Below are positions 37,540 through 46,096 of a stretch of DNA of 64,000 bases, one piece after another (position 1 is the stretch's first letter; each line of letters begins with the position of its first letter). The DNA lies in contig NZ_CP089095.1 in assembly GCF_021172145.1 (NCBI RefSeq), positions 2,914,001 to 2,978,000 on the forward strand. The letters are read 5' to 3'. The translations under genes were made by a program, and so were the position numbers. This stretch comes from Flavobacterium cyclinae. GTDB taxonomy: Bacteria > Bacteroidota > Bacteroidia > Flavobacteriales > Flavobacteriaceae. The notes beneath the pieces were generated by a model, which worked only from the letters and a program-made list of their open reading frames with translations, did not search any database and was not told where the DNA came from.

Positions 37540-39738
37540 TTAAAACCAAAATCCTACTGAAAACCAGGTGTAATGATTTTTTGTTTCGGGTGACCAAGAG
37601 TGCTTAATTTCGACCGGACCAATTACGGTTTCCATTCCGTATCCTATAGCATATCCTGAATATTTTGGATTAATAAACCAAGTGTCTAATGTGTCAAAAA
37701 TATTGTTCCCAATGTTGGCAAAATTAGCAATTATATTAAAATGATGTTTTTTATAAAACTGATAATCTGCAGTTAACGACAATTTTAAATAACTTTCGCC
37801 AGTTAAAGATAAAAAATTATACCCGAAAAAAGGTTTAATATTATTTACTTGTTGAAAACCATATCCTCCTAAAATAAAATCAAAATAAGAAACACCTCTT
37901 TCGCCAATTGAAAAACCGCCTTCAGATTGAAGTTTGAAAGTAGTATTTTTAACTACAGGTTGAACAAAGGAAAAATCTGCTTTTGCAATTGAAAATCGTT
38001 CAAAATTGTTGTTATAATCTGATGAATAAGCAAAGTAACGCATCTCTGAATTAAAACTCCATCCTGATTTTGGAAAGTATTTTTTATCAAAAGAATCGTA
38101 TTTTAAAAATCCAAAGAAGGATAAATAATTACTGCTTTCAAAAATTGAATTTGTATTTTGCAAGGTTTCTGATTTTAATCGTAAAAACTTAAATTCTAAA
38201 CCGCCACCAATTGAAAATTTTTGAGCGAAGATAGTTTGCAAATACGCCTGATTACTTAAATCTAAAAAGTCTATGTTTAACGTATTAATACTAGAATTGA
38301 TGTTTAAATCTCTTGCTATACCGGCAGAAATGTTTTTATTGAAGGTAGTCAACTTGGAATTAAACCCTAAACTCCAATAAAATCCATTGTCCAAATAATA
38401 ATCAAAGTTGTAACGAATATTATCGCCAAGAATAACATCTAAAGAAACCACATCATTTTTTACTAATAATTTCTTTTTGGTGTAATTTAATAAAATGCCA
38501 CTTTTAAATAAATCATCATAATGCAATCCAAATTTTAAAAATGTATTATTTGGATTTTCTTTTAATTCTAAAACAAGATTTTCACCATCATCCACTTGCT
38601 CAAAAGAATAATTGATTGCACTAAAGTTTTGGGTAGCATTTAAATTTGAAATTCCTTTAAGAAATTGAGCCTTGGAAATTTTAATGTTTCTTTTAAACTT
38701 TAATTTACCCAAAATATAAGCTCGCGTATAATTTTCAAGTTTATTAAAGCTAACTTCCTTGATATAAATTGAATCCTGAATTACAACTTTGTCCCTTTGA
38801 ATTTTTTCGGGATAACTATATTTTATAAGTTCATTGGAAAACTCTTTTGCTTTTTGTTTTCCAATTTCAATTATTTCTTTTCCTTTTTCAAAATCAACTA
38901 CTGAGAATCCTTTAATTTCAGGTTTTATGTAAATATCGGTAGCTTTTTGTTTTCCTTCCATTTTTTCAATCATGGAAAAATTATTAATTTGAGATAAAAC
39001 AGCAGTAACCTCTTTTAATTCTTCACTTGATTTTAATCCGTCTTGAACATCAACTCCTATTATAATGTCTACTCCTCTTGCTCTTAATTCTTCCACAGGA
39101 TAATTATCAACCACTCCGCCATCTATCAATAATCTCCCATTTATCTCAACTGGACTATACAAAGTAGGAAGTGCTCCACTTGCAATAATACATTTAGCTA
39201 AAACGCCATTATCTAAAACCACTTTTTCTCCTGTTTCAGCATCAGTACCAATACAAAGAAAAGGAATTGGTAATTCACTAAAATCACGAACATGACTTAC
39301 ATGCTGGGTTAAAGTTGAAAGTAAATTAAAATTGTAAAGTCCTTTAGATAAACCCGAAGGCAAGCCTAACTTAAACTTATTAAAAGGAAGTGACAAAGCG
39401 TAAATTTCATCATTTCTCTTTTCGTAAAAGGACTTAGAATCTCTTGGAGTATAATCTTGAAGTAAAGCATCAATATCAACACTAGAAAAAATAGAATCTA
39501 ATTGTTTAGCATTATAACCAGAAGCATATAATCCGCCGACAACGGCTCCCATACTAGTTCCGGCAATGTAATCTACTTTTATTCCTAGTGAATCCACTAC
39601 TTTTAGCACACCAATATGAGCCAAACCTTTTGCGCCACCACCACTAAGTACAAGTCCAACTTTTGGTCGCGCATTTTCTTGTCCTAAGCTAATTTGGATT
39701 AAAAATAGTAAGCTTACAAACAAGAATAGTTTTTTCAT
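37540..39738 (-). CDS. patatin-like phospholipase with outer membrane barrel
   Basis: This 732-residue protein of the PlpD type has a signal peptide (about 1-19) and a patatin domain with SGGGAKG oxyanion loop (32-38), Ser62 in GTSMG and Asp206 in IDGG. A POTRA-like region (about 320-400) and a C-terminal Omp85/BamA-type 16-strand barrel end in SVGFWF. Proteins of this form place or release the phospholipase across the outer membrane. The ATG overlaps the uvrC stop by one base, so it is translated with uvrC. Confidence 0.9.
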   Translation of the reverse strand: MKKLFLFVSLLFLIQISLGQENARPKVGLVLSGGGAKGLAHIGVLKVVDSLGIKVDYIAGTSMGAVVGGLYASGYNAKQLDSIFSSVDIDALLQDYTPRDSKSFYEKRNDEIYALSLPFNKFKLGLPSGLSKGLYNFNLLSTLTQHVSHVRDFSELPIPFLCIGTDAETGEKVVLDNGVLAKCIIASGALPTLYSPVEINGRLLIDGGVVDNYPVEELRARGVDIIIGVDVQDGLKSSEELKEVTAVLSQINNFSMIEKMEGKQKATDIYIKPEIKGFSVVDFEKGKEIIEIGKQKAKEFSNELIKYSYPEKIQRDKVVIQDSIYIKEVSFNKLENYTRAYILGKLKFKRNIKISKAQFLKGISNLNATQNFSAINYSFEQVDDGENLVLELKENPNNTFLKFGLHYDDLFKSGILLNYTKKKLLVKNDVVSLDVILGDNIRYNFDYYLDNGFYWSLGFNSKLTTFNKNISAGIARDLNINSSINTLNIDFLDLSNQAYLQTIFAQKFSIGGGLEFKFLRLKSETLQNTNSIFESSNYLSFFGFLKYDSFDKKYFPKSGWSFNSEMRYFAYSSDYNNNFERFSIAKADFSFVQPVVKNTTFKLQSEGGFSIGERGVSYFDFILGGYGFQQVNNIKPFFGYNFLSLTGESYLKLSLTADYQFYKKHHFNIIANFANIGNNIFDTLDTWFINPKYSGYAIGYGMETVIGPVEIKHSWSPETKNHYTWFSVGFWF

Positions 39739-41543
39739 TATTTATTTTCAGATTGAATTGTCTTGTAAAAGTCGGAAATTTTTTTGGCTTTTGAAACACC
39801 TACCACTTCAGAAATGGCTTTTTCATCGGCATTTTGCAATCTTTTAACGCTTTTGAAATGTTTCATTAATGTAATCATCGTTTTTTCTCCAATGCCAGGG
39901 ATGCTTTCTAAGCTATTAGTCAAAGCTGATTTACTTCGCTTGTCGCGATGATGCGTGATTCCAAATCGATGCGCTTCATTACGTAAATGCTGGATTACTT
40001 TTAGCGTTTCCGATTTTTTATCCAAATACAAAGGCACTGAATCGCCAGGATAAAACAATTCTTCTAAGCGTTTTGCAATTCCAATTATAGCAATTTTGCC
40101 TCGTAAACCTAAATCGTCCAAACTTTTTAAAGCAGAAGACAGTTGTCCTTTTCCACCATCAATAATAATCAACTGTGGTAAAGGTTGATTTTCATCTAAC
40201 ATCCTTTTGTATCTACGATACACGACTTCTTCCATCGAAGCAAAATCATTTGGACCTTCAACTGTTTTGATATTAAAATGACGGTAATCTTTCTTGCTCG
40301 GTTTCCCATCTTTAAAAACCACACAAGCCGAAACCGGATTCGTTCCTTGAATATTCGAGTTGTCAAAACATTCGATATGTCGTGGCTCAACCGATAAACG
40401 CAAATCTTTTTGCATTTGTGCCATGATGCGATTGGTATGACGCTCAGGATCGACTATCTGAATTTGTTTTAATTGATCTAATCGATAATATTTGGCATTG
40501 CGTTCTGATAAATCTAAAATTTGCTTTTTGTCGCCCAATTGTGGCACAGTAACTTTGATATTTTCGCCTAAATCAATCGCAAACGGAACCACAATTTCTC
40601 GGGCATTCAAATGGAAACGTTCGCGCAACTCAACAACTGCTAATTCCAACAATTCTTCGTTAGTTTCATCTAGCTTTTTCTTTAATTCTAATGTATGCGA
40701 ACGAACGATTGCTCCATGTGAAATCTGTAAAAAATTCACATATGCCATGGTTTCATCAGAAATAATCGAAAACACATCTAAATTGGTGATTTTCGGATTC
40801 AAAACCGTAGAACGCGATTGGTAATTTTCTAAAACTTCAATTTTTTCTTTGATTTTTTGCGCTTCTTCAAACTTCATTTCCATTGCCAAATCGGTCATTA
40901 ATTTTTTGAAATCTTTCAAACTTTCTTTGAAATTTCCTTTTAAAATTTGACGGATTTTTTCGACTTGATTTTGATAGTTTTCAGCCGTTTCATAACCTTC
41001 ACAAGCGCCTTTGCAATTGCCAATATGATATTCCAAACACACTTTAAATTTACCTGAATCGATGTTCGTCTTCGATAAATCATAAGTACAAGTTCGCAAT
41101 GGATACAATTCTTTAATCAAATCCAAAATGGTATGAACGGTTTTAAAACTTGTGTACGGCCCAAAATATTCCGAACCATCTTTGATCATTTTTCGAGTAG
41201 AAAATATTCTGGGAAAACGTTCGTTTTTGATACAAATCCAAGGATAAGTTTTATCATCGCGTAGTAAAACATTGTAACGCGGTTGCAGCTTTTTAATCAG
41301 GTTGTTTTCCAACAATAATGCATCGGTTTCCGTGGGAACAACAATGTGTTTTATCGTAACAATTTTCTTTACTAAAACCGATGTTTTATAATTATCATGA
41401 TTCTTAGTAAAATAGGATTGAACGCGTTTTTTTAAGTTTTTCGCCTTCCCAACATATAGAATTTTTCCTTCCTTATCATAATATTGATACACACCTGGAT
41501 TATCAGGCAAGGTTTGGATTTGAAGTTCTAATGGTGTTTGCAT
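39738..41543 (-). CDS. uvrC: excinuclease ABC subunit C
   Basis: This 601-residue nuclease makes both incisions in nucleotide excision repair. The GIY-YIG domain is at about 13-90 (NPGVYQYYDKEGKILYVGKAKNL). The Cys-containing linker, UVR motif (KFEEAQKIKEKIEVLENYQ) and RNase H-like C-terminal nuclease (ECFDNSNIQGTNPVSACVVF and IIIDGGKGQL) follow. Tandem helix-hairpin-helix motifs close the protein (SIPGIGEKTMITLMKHF). All expected domains are present. Confidence 0.96.
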   Translation of the reverse strand: MQTPLELQIQTLPDNPGVYQYYDKEGKILYVGKAKNLKKRVQSYFTKNHDNYKTSVLVKKIVTIKHIVVPTETDALLLENNLIKKLQPRYNVLLRDDKTYPWICIKNERFPRIFSTRKMIKDGSEYFGPYTSFKTVHTILDLIKELYPLRTCTYDLSKTNIDSGKFKVCLEYHIGNCKGACEGYETAENYQNQVEKIRQILKGNFKESLKDFKKLMTDLAMEMKFEEAQKIKEKIEVLENYQSRSTVLNPKITNLDVFSIISDETMAYVNFLQISHGAIVRSHTLELKKKLDETNEELLELAVVELRERFHLNAREIVVPFAIDLGENIKVTVPQLGDKKQILDLSERNAKYYRLDQLKQIQIVDPERHTNRIMAQMQKDLRLSVEPRHIECFDNSNIQGTNPVSACVVFKDGKPSKKDYRHFNIKTVEGPNDFASMEEVVYRRYKRMLDENQPLPQLIIIDGGKGQLSSALKSLDDLGLRGKIAIIGIAKRLEELFYPGDSVPLYLDKKSETLKVIQHLRNEAHRFGITHHRDKRSKSALTNSLESIPGIGEKTMITLMKHFKSVKRLQNADEKAISEVVGVSKAKKISDFYKTIQSENK

Positions 41544-41563
41544 TTTTTTGAAAGATGATAGAA

Positions 41564-41571
41564 CAAAGATA
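41564..41571 (-). promoter_or_regulatory. -7 promoter motif for uvrC
   Basis: TATCTTTG on the minus strand, about 20 bp before the uvrC ATG. Confidence 0.6.
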
Positions 41572-41859
41572 AGAGATTTGATTTAATTGGCACGCGTATG
41601 AAACGGATGCTTTGCTGCGCTGATTATAGCGTTATTTTTACACAGAGAGTACTTCGTCTGTTCGCTAACGCTCGGGTCACGGAGCTTTTTTTGATTTTGA
41701 TGCTGTTGAAAAGAGTTACACAGAGTCCGAAACTTCGAACGTTTTACTTTTATACTTTTCATTTCTACAATTTGTATTCCAATAAAAAATTGATTTTTGA
41801 AGTTGTTCTTGCCCTTGTTCTTGAACTTTTCGTATTTTTAACACCTTAGAATCAACCAA
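41572..41859. other. intergenic region with degenerate repeats
   Basis: This divergent-promoter region between uvrC and the AstE/AspA-like gene holds no credible gene. It contains text resembling the dispersed TTACACAGAG...CTTCG repeats and a 7-bp inverted repeat AGCGTTA (41628-41634) / TAACGCT (41666-41672). TATTTTTA near 41831 is a near-match to the -7 motif for the rightward gene. Confidence 0.5.
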
Positions 41860-42834
41860 ATGACAGCCTCAAAACCACTTGTAATCCTTAAAGAAACCAT
41901 TTTAGCGGGCGAAAGCAAGACCATTAACATGGAAATTGCCAAGTTGCACACCATGAACAAATTGAAAGTTCCTATAATTGTGGAACGTTCAAAACTTGAT
42001 GGTCCAACGGTTTTGTTCACCGCTTGTTTGCATGGTGATGAAATCAACGGAACCGAAATTGTACGCCAGTTAATTGTCCAAAAAATCAACAAACCAAAAC
42101 GCGGTACCATTATTTGTATTCCAATTATCAATATTTTCGGATTCATCAATAAAACACGTGAATTTCCAGATGGGCGCGATTTGAATCGGGTTTTTCCTGG
42201 AAGTAAAACAGGTTCTTTAGCCAGTCGGTTTGCGTATTACATTTTGAAAGAAATTATGCCACATGTGGATTATGTTATTGATTATCATGCCGGTGGTGCC
42301 AGCCGATTTAATGCTCCTCAAATTAGAATTGTGCCTGAAAATCCGGAATTAAAAGAACTTTCCGATGTTTTCAATGCTCCTTTTACCTTGTTTTCGAAGA
42401 ATATTTCGGGTTCGTTTCGAAATTCTTGTGATAAATTAGGGGTTAAAATGTTGCTTTTTGAAGGCGGAAAATCATTAGATATTAACGAAGAAGTTACGAA
42501 TGATGCCATTGAAGGTACCAAGCGATTTTTGGATCATTTGGACATGCTAAATCCAAGAAAAAAAGCCAATATTAAATCGAAAAAACCTATTTATATTGAA
42601 AAATCGAATTGGGTAAGAGCTAAATATTCAGGCATGTTTCATGGTTTAGTAAAAATTGGTAGTTTTATCAAAAAAGGGGAATTAATCGCTACTATTTCCG
42701 ACCCATACGGAAAAGTCGAACACAAAATGAAAGCTCCTCATGACGGTTATGTTATTAACGTAAACGATGCACCGATTGTATATCAAGGAGATGCTATTTT
42801 TCACGTTTCTACCCATTTAGAATCAGAAAACTAA
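41860..42834 (+). CDS. succinylglutamate desuccinylase/aspartoacylase family protein
   Basis: This 324-residue zinc carboxypeptidase-like protein (M14 AstE/AspA type) has HxxE zinc ligands in CLHGDEINGTE, Arg in GRDLNRVFPG, the third ligand in DYHAGG, and a likely catalytic Glu in LLFEGGKS. The C-terminal 80 residues form a barrel-sandwich (biotinyl-like) domain (GLVKIGSFIKKGELIATISD). The substrate is uncertain; family members deacylate N-acyl amino acids or act on small peptides. Confidence 0.85.
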   Translation: MTASKPLVILKETILAGESKTINMEIAKLHTMNKLKVPIIVERSKLDGPTVLFTACLHGDEINGTEIVRQLIVQKINKPKRGTIICIPIINIFGFINKTREFPDGRDLNRVFPGSKTGSLASRFAYYILKEIMPHVDYVIDYHAGGASRFNAPQIRIVPENPELKELSDVFNAPFTLFSKNISGSFRNSCDKLGVKMLLFEGGKSLDINEEVTNDAIEGTKRFLDHLDMLNPRKKANIKSKKPIYIEKSNWVRAKYSGMFHGLVKIGSFIKKGELIATISDPYGKVEHKMKAPHDGYVINVNDAPIVYQGDAIFHVSTHLESEN

Positions 42835-42889
42835 CAATTATCATGTTTTTATTGGTTTTTCAACTGTAAATTCGCCAAAACTTTAAGGT

Positions 42890-44128
42890 ATGAATTTCTG
42901 GAAAAAACTAACACACGAAGAAAGAAAAGCCCGTATTGAAAAGGCTTTACACGATAATGTTAACTTCTCAAAAGATGCTTCACTGGGTTATCCTGCATCT
43001 AAATTAGACAATCGCGTTTTTTATGACGATGCGCCATTTTTAAAAGATGCACCAACGCTTCAAACTTATGTTGCCAATCCAAATAATATTGGTTGTCATA
43101 CTTTTGGAACTTCTGAAAAAGCATTTTATGGCACTCAAGAAATTGAACGCGAAGTTTTAAACGTAATCGCAGTTGATATTTTTAAAGCTGAAGAAAACGA
43201 ATTCGACGGTTACATTGCTCCTGGTGGAACAGAGGCCAATATTCAAGCGATTTGGGTTTTTAGAAATGAATTTATGCATAAATTCGATGCAAAATTAGAC
43301 GAAATAGCCATTTTAGCTTCGGAAGATACGCATTATTCGATTCCAAAAGCTTCAAATTTATTGCAAATCGATTGGTTGAAAATTCCGGTTGGGTTTGAAA
43401 ACCGAGAAATTGATGCAGTTGCTTTAGACAATATCATTTTAGAAGCGAAAAATAAAGGTAAAAAATACTTCATCGCTGTTTCTAATATGGCGACAACCAT
43501 GTTTGGTTCAGTTGACAATCCTGATGTGTATACTTCGGCATTGGAAAAACATAATGCGATGTATCGTTTGCATATTGATGGCGCTTATGGCGGATTTGTA
43601 TATCCGTTTAGCAATCAAAAATCGAATATCAACTTCAGTAATCCAAAAATTAGTTCGATTACCATTGATGCACACAAAATGTTGCAAGCTCCTTATGGAA
43701 CAGGAATTTTTGTTTGCCGAAAAGGTTTAATCGAAAACGTATTAACCAAAGAAGCCGAATACGTAGAAGGAATGGATTTAACCCTTTGCGGAAGTCGCTC
43801 TGGCGCAAATGCAGTTGCGGTTTGGATGATTTTATTCACGTACGGAGCTTATGGTTGGTATGAAAAAGTAAGTATTTTACAAATGCGTACTCAATTTTTA
43901 TGCGAGGAATTAGACAAATTGAACATTCAATATTTTCGTGAACCGTTTATGAATATTGTAACGATTCATTCGGAATCCATTCCAGAGAAAATCGCTGAAA
44001 AGTATGATTTGGTACCACAACAACACAATGAACACAACAGATGGTACAAAATTGTGTTAATGGATCACGTAGAAATAGAACATTTGACTAAATTTATAGA
44101 CGAATTGAAAGCGTCTGTAAATGGATAA
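42890..44128 (+). CDS. PLP-dependent decarboxylase (group II type)
   Basis: This 412-residue fold-type I enzyme has the Schiff-base Lys263 in SITIDAHKMLQAPYGTG. APGGTEANIQA binds the phosphate of PLP and HIDGAYGGF has the Asp that contacts the pyridine nitrogen. The pattern fits the histidine/glutamate/aromatic amino acid decarboxylase group; the substrate cannot be read reliably. Its stop overlaps the MTHFS-type gene by 8 bp, so they are cotranscribed. Confidence 0.82.
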   Translation: MNFWKKLTHEERKARIEKALHDNVNFSKDASLGYPASKLDNRVFYDDAPFLKDAPTLQTYVANPNNIGCHTFGTSEKAFYGTQEIEREVLNVIAVDIFKAEENEFDGYIAPGGTEANIQAIWVFRNEFMHKFDAKLDEIAILASEDTHYSIPKASNLLQIDWLKIPVGFENREIDAVALDNIILEAKNKGKKYFIAVSNMATTMFGSVDNPDVYTSALEKHNAMYRLHIDGAYGGFVYPFSNQKSNINFSNPKISSITIDAHKMLQAPYGTGIFVCRKGLIENVLTKEAEYVEGMDLTLCGSRSGANAVAVWMILFTYGAYGWYEKVSILQMRTQFLCEELDKLNIQYFREPFMNIVTIHSESIPEKIAEKYDLVPQQHNEHNRWYKIVLMDHVEIEHLTKFIDELKASVNG

Positions 44129-44684
44129 GAAAGAGGCAAGAAAAAAGAGCAAAGAAGCAAGAAAACAACTTTCTCAAGAGGAAATCGAAGACAAAAGTTT
44201 AGCGATTGCGAACCAATTGTTGCGTATGGATATTTGGGACAAATTGTATTTTCATTTGTTTTTAACGATTGAAGAGCAAAAAGAAATCAATACCGAATAT
44301 ATTCTGCAAATTTTAGCGGGAAAAGATAAAGAAATCGTCATTTCGAAGTGCGAGTTTGCTACTTTAGGAATGACGCATTTTTTATTAACGGATAATACCA
44401 AAATTAAAAAGAACAGTTACAACGTTCCAGAACCCGTTGATGGTTTAGAAGTTCCTGATGCAAAAATTGATGTGGTTTTTGTCCCGCTTTTAGCTTACGA
44501 TAAGCAAGGAAACCGCGTGGGTTACGGAAAAGGTTTTTATGACAACTTTCTTAGCAAATGCAAGCCAGAAACTATTAAAATTGGATTATCGTTCTTTCCT
44601 CCAGAAGAAAAAATTAATGATGTTTCAGAAAGTGATGTAAAATTAGATTTTTGTGTGACGCCTGAGGGAGTTATCTCATTCTAA
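44121..44684 (+). CDS. 5-formyltetrahydrofolate cyclo-ligase
   Basis: This 187-residue enzyme of the MTHFS family turns 5-formyltetrahydrofolate into 5,10-methenyltetrahydrofolate using ATP. The signature GNRVGYGKGFYDNFL near residues 130-144 and the N-terminal basic ARKKSKEARKQL are typical. It overlaps the upstream decarboxylase gene by 8 bp and the convergent small membrane protein gene by 14 bp. Confidence 0.93.
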   Translation: MDKKEARKKSKEARKQLSQEEIEDKSLAIANQLLRMDIWDKLYFHLFLTIEEQKEINTEYILQILAGKDKEIVISKCEFATLGMTHFLLTDNTKIKKNSYNVPEPVDGLEVPDAKIDVVFVPLLAYDKQGNRVGYGKGFYDNFLSKCKPETIKIGLSFFPPEEKINDVSESDVKLDFCVTPEGVISF

Positions 44685-44883
44685 AATTCATAATCAATTC
44701 TACTAAGCCATAGATGAAAATATGGGTTATAACAAAAAATCCACCTGATAAAAGAACTGCTAATGAATTTCCTCCTTTGAAATTATCTTCATCTAAAAAA
44801 ACATAAAACATCAGAAAGAAATAGATCAAAAAAATAATCAAATTCACTTTATAAGTAGTTCTTTTAGTAAAAATTAATCCCAA
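44671..44883 (-). CDS. small membrane protein, start uncertain
   Basis: This protein of about 70 residues has two hydrophobic stretches (LIIFLIYFFLMFYVFL and GGFFVITHIFIYGLVELI) and a basic N-terminus. The only start in this frame is TTG at 44883. The frame stays open upstream to a stop near 44935 and would add a third hydrophobic stretch, but with no usual start codon. Either a TTG start is used or the 5' end has decayed. The function is not recognised. The 3' end overlaps the convergent MTHFS gene by 14 bp. Confidence 0.5.
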   Translation of the reverse strand: MGLIFTKRTTYKVNLIIFLIYFFLMFYVFLDEDNFKGGNSLAVLLSGGFFVITHIFIYGLVELIMNFRMR

Positions 44884-44950
44884 AAGAAATATATAAATAC
44901 CGAAAAATATACAAAGTACAAAAGTATATATTCAGAATCTGTAGGAAACA

Positions 44951-45592
44951 TTATTCTTGGGTTTGAATAGTTTTTTCCTCTTTATCCGCATGAGCAAAAG
45001 CTCTTTTGTTAAATACGATTAAAATCCCAACACCCGTTGAAATCGCTACATCGGCTACGTTGAAAATGGCGTTGAAGAAAGTGAAATGTTTGCCACCCCA
45101 AATTGGCAACCAAGAAGGTAAGTTTCCTTCCCACATTGGAAAATAGAACATATCTACAACTTCTCCGTGAAACCAAGTACCATAAGGTTGGTCAGCAAAG
45201 GCAGTTGCTACTTGATGATAACTATCGTTAAAAATGACACCGTAAAAAACTGAATCGATAATATTACCTAATGCGCCGGTAAAAATCAAAGCAATCGCTA
45301 CAATTAAGTAATTAGAAGCTTTCTTCTTTACTGAATCCCATAACCACCAAGCAATTCCGCCAACGGCTAAAATTCGAAATAAGGTTAAGATTAATTTCCC
45401 ATGTTCGCCAGGAATTTCAGCGCCCCAAGCCATACCTTCATTTTCTATAAAATGAATTTGAAACCATTCTAAACCCATTACTTTTATAGATTCTCCAATA
45501 AAAAAATGCGTTTTGACATAGATTTTCGAAATCTGATCAATTAATAAAATAGCAATGATTAATAAATAGGCTTTCTTTAACGACATGTTCAT
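44951..45592 (-). CDS. lspA: lipoprotein signal peptidase
   Basis: This is the integral membrane aspartyl peptidase that cleaves prolipoprotein signal peptides. It has four transmembrane segments, GNIIDSVFYG with the first catalytic Asp and FNVADVAIS with the second. It is longer than E. coli LspA because of an insert between segments, common in Bacteroidota. ATG 45592 (or 45586) is chosen over the TTG at 45622 because the -7 motif TATTTTTG (45601-45608) lies between them. ileS and the DksA-like gene lie upstream, with a terminator before lspA. Confidence 0.94.
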   Translation of the reverse strand: MNMSLKKAYLLIIAILLIDQISKIYVKTHFFIGESIKVMGLEWFQIHFIENEGMAWGAEIPGEHGKLILTLFRILAVGGIAWWLWDSVKKKASNYLIVAIALIFTGALGNIIDSVFYGVIFNDSYHQVATAFADQPYGTWFHGEVVDMFYFPMWEGNLPSWLPIWGGKHFTFFNAIFNVADVAISTGVGILIVFNKRAFAHADKEEKTIQTQE

Positions 45593-45600
45593 TTTTTTTG

Positions 45601-45608
45601 CAAAAATA
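45601..45608 (-). promoter_or_regulatory. -7 promoter motif for lspA
   Basis: TATTTTTG on the minus strand ends 8 bp before the ATG at 45592, so the leader would be only a few bases. Confidence 0.6.
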
Positions 45609-45627
45609 GTGGAATTTATCAAATAAA

Positions 45628-45649
45628 AAACGCCCCAAACGGAGCGTTA
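45628..45649 (-). terminator. terminator of the DksA-like gene
   Basis: AACGCCCC and GGAGCGTT pair with one mismatch, with a T run on the minus strand. It separates the DksA-like gene from lspA. Confidence 0.8.
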
Positions 45650-45668
45650 GTATAATTTTGTAAAAAGA

Positions 45669-46049
45669 TTAACGTTGCAAGTTTTTTGCTTCGATACTCA
45701 TTGTAGCATGAGGAACAATTTTTAATCTTTCTTTACTTATTAATTTGCCAGTAACTTTACAAATACCATAGGTTTTGTTCTCGATACGAATCAAGGCATT
45801 TTTTAAATCTCTGATGAATTTTTCTTGACGAATTGCTAACTGCGAATTGGCTTCTTTACTCATCGTTTCGCTTCCTTCTTCAAATGCTTTAAATGTTGGC
45901 GATGTATCATCAGTTCCATTATTTAAATCATTCATATAAGCACTTTTAATTAGCTCTAAATCGTTTTTAGCTTTCTCTAATTTAGCTTGAATTAACGCTT
46001 TGAATTCAGCTAAATCGGCGTCTGAATATCTAATTTGCTCCTCTACCAT
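45669..46049 (-). CDS. DksA/TraR family protein without the zinc-finger cysteines
   Basis: This 126-residue protein has a DksA-like N-terminal coiled coil (about 8-60) and a C-terminal region GICKVTGKLISKERLKIVPHATMSIEAK. It aligns to the DksA zinc finger but keeps only the first Cys. The fold is probably held without zinc, as in other Bacteroidota members. It may bind RNA polymerase in the secondary channel and modulate transcription; this is inferred from the family. It lies between ileS (46-bp gap) and lspA. Confidence 0.85.
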   Translation of the reverse strand: MVEEQIRYSDADLAEFKALIQAKLEKAKNDLELIKSAYMNDLNNGTDDTSPTFKAFEEGSETMSKEANSQLAIRQEKFIRDLKNALIRIENKTYGICKVTGKLISKERLKIVPHATMSIEAKNLQR

Positions 46050-46096
46050 AATTTCAATGTTTTTATAGTTATACGTCGATTAAAAGCTTTTGGCTT

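Noticed and set aside
41598..41849. 83-codon frame between uvrC and the AstE/AspA-like gene
   Set aside because: It runs through degenerate intergenic repeats, has no promoter at the right place and no recognisable protein pattern.
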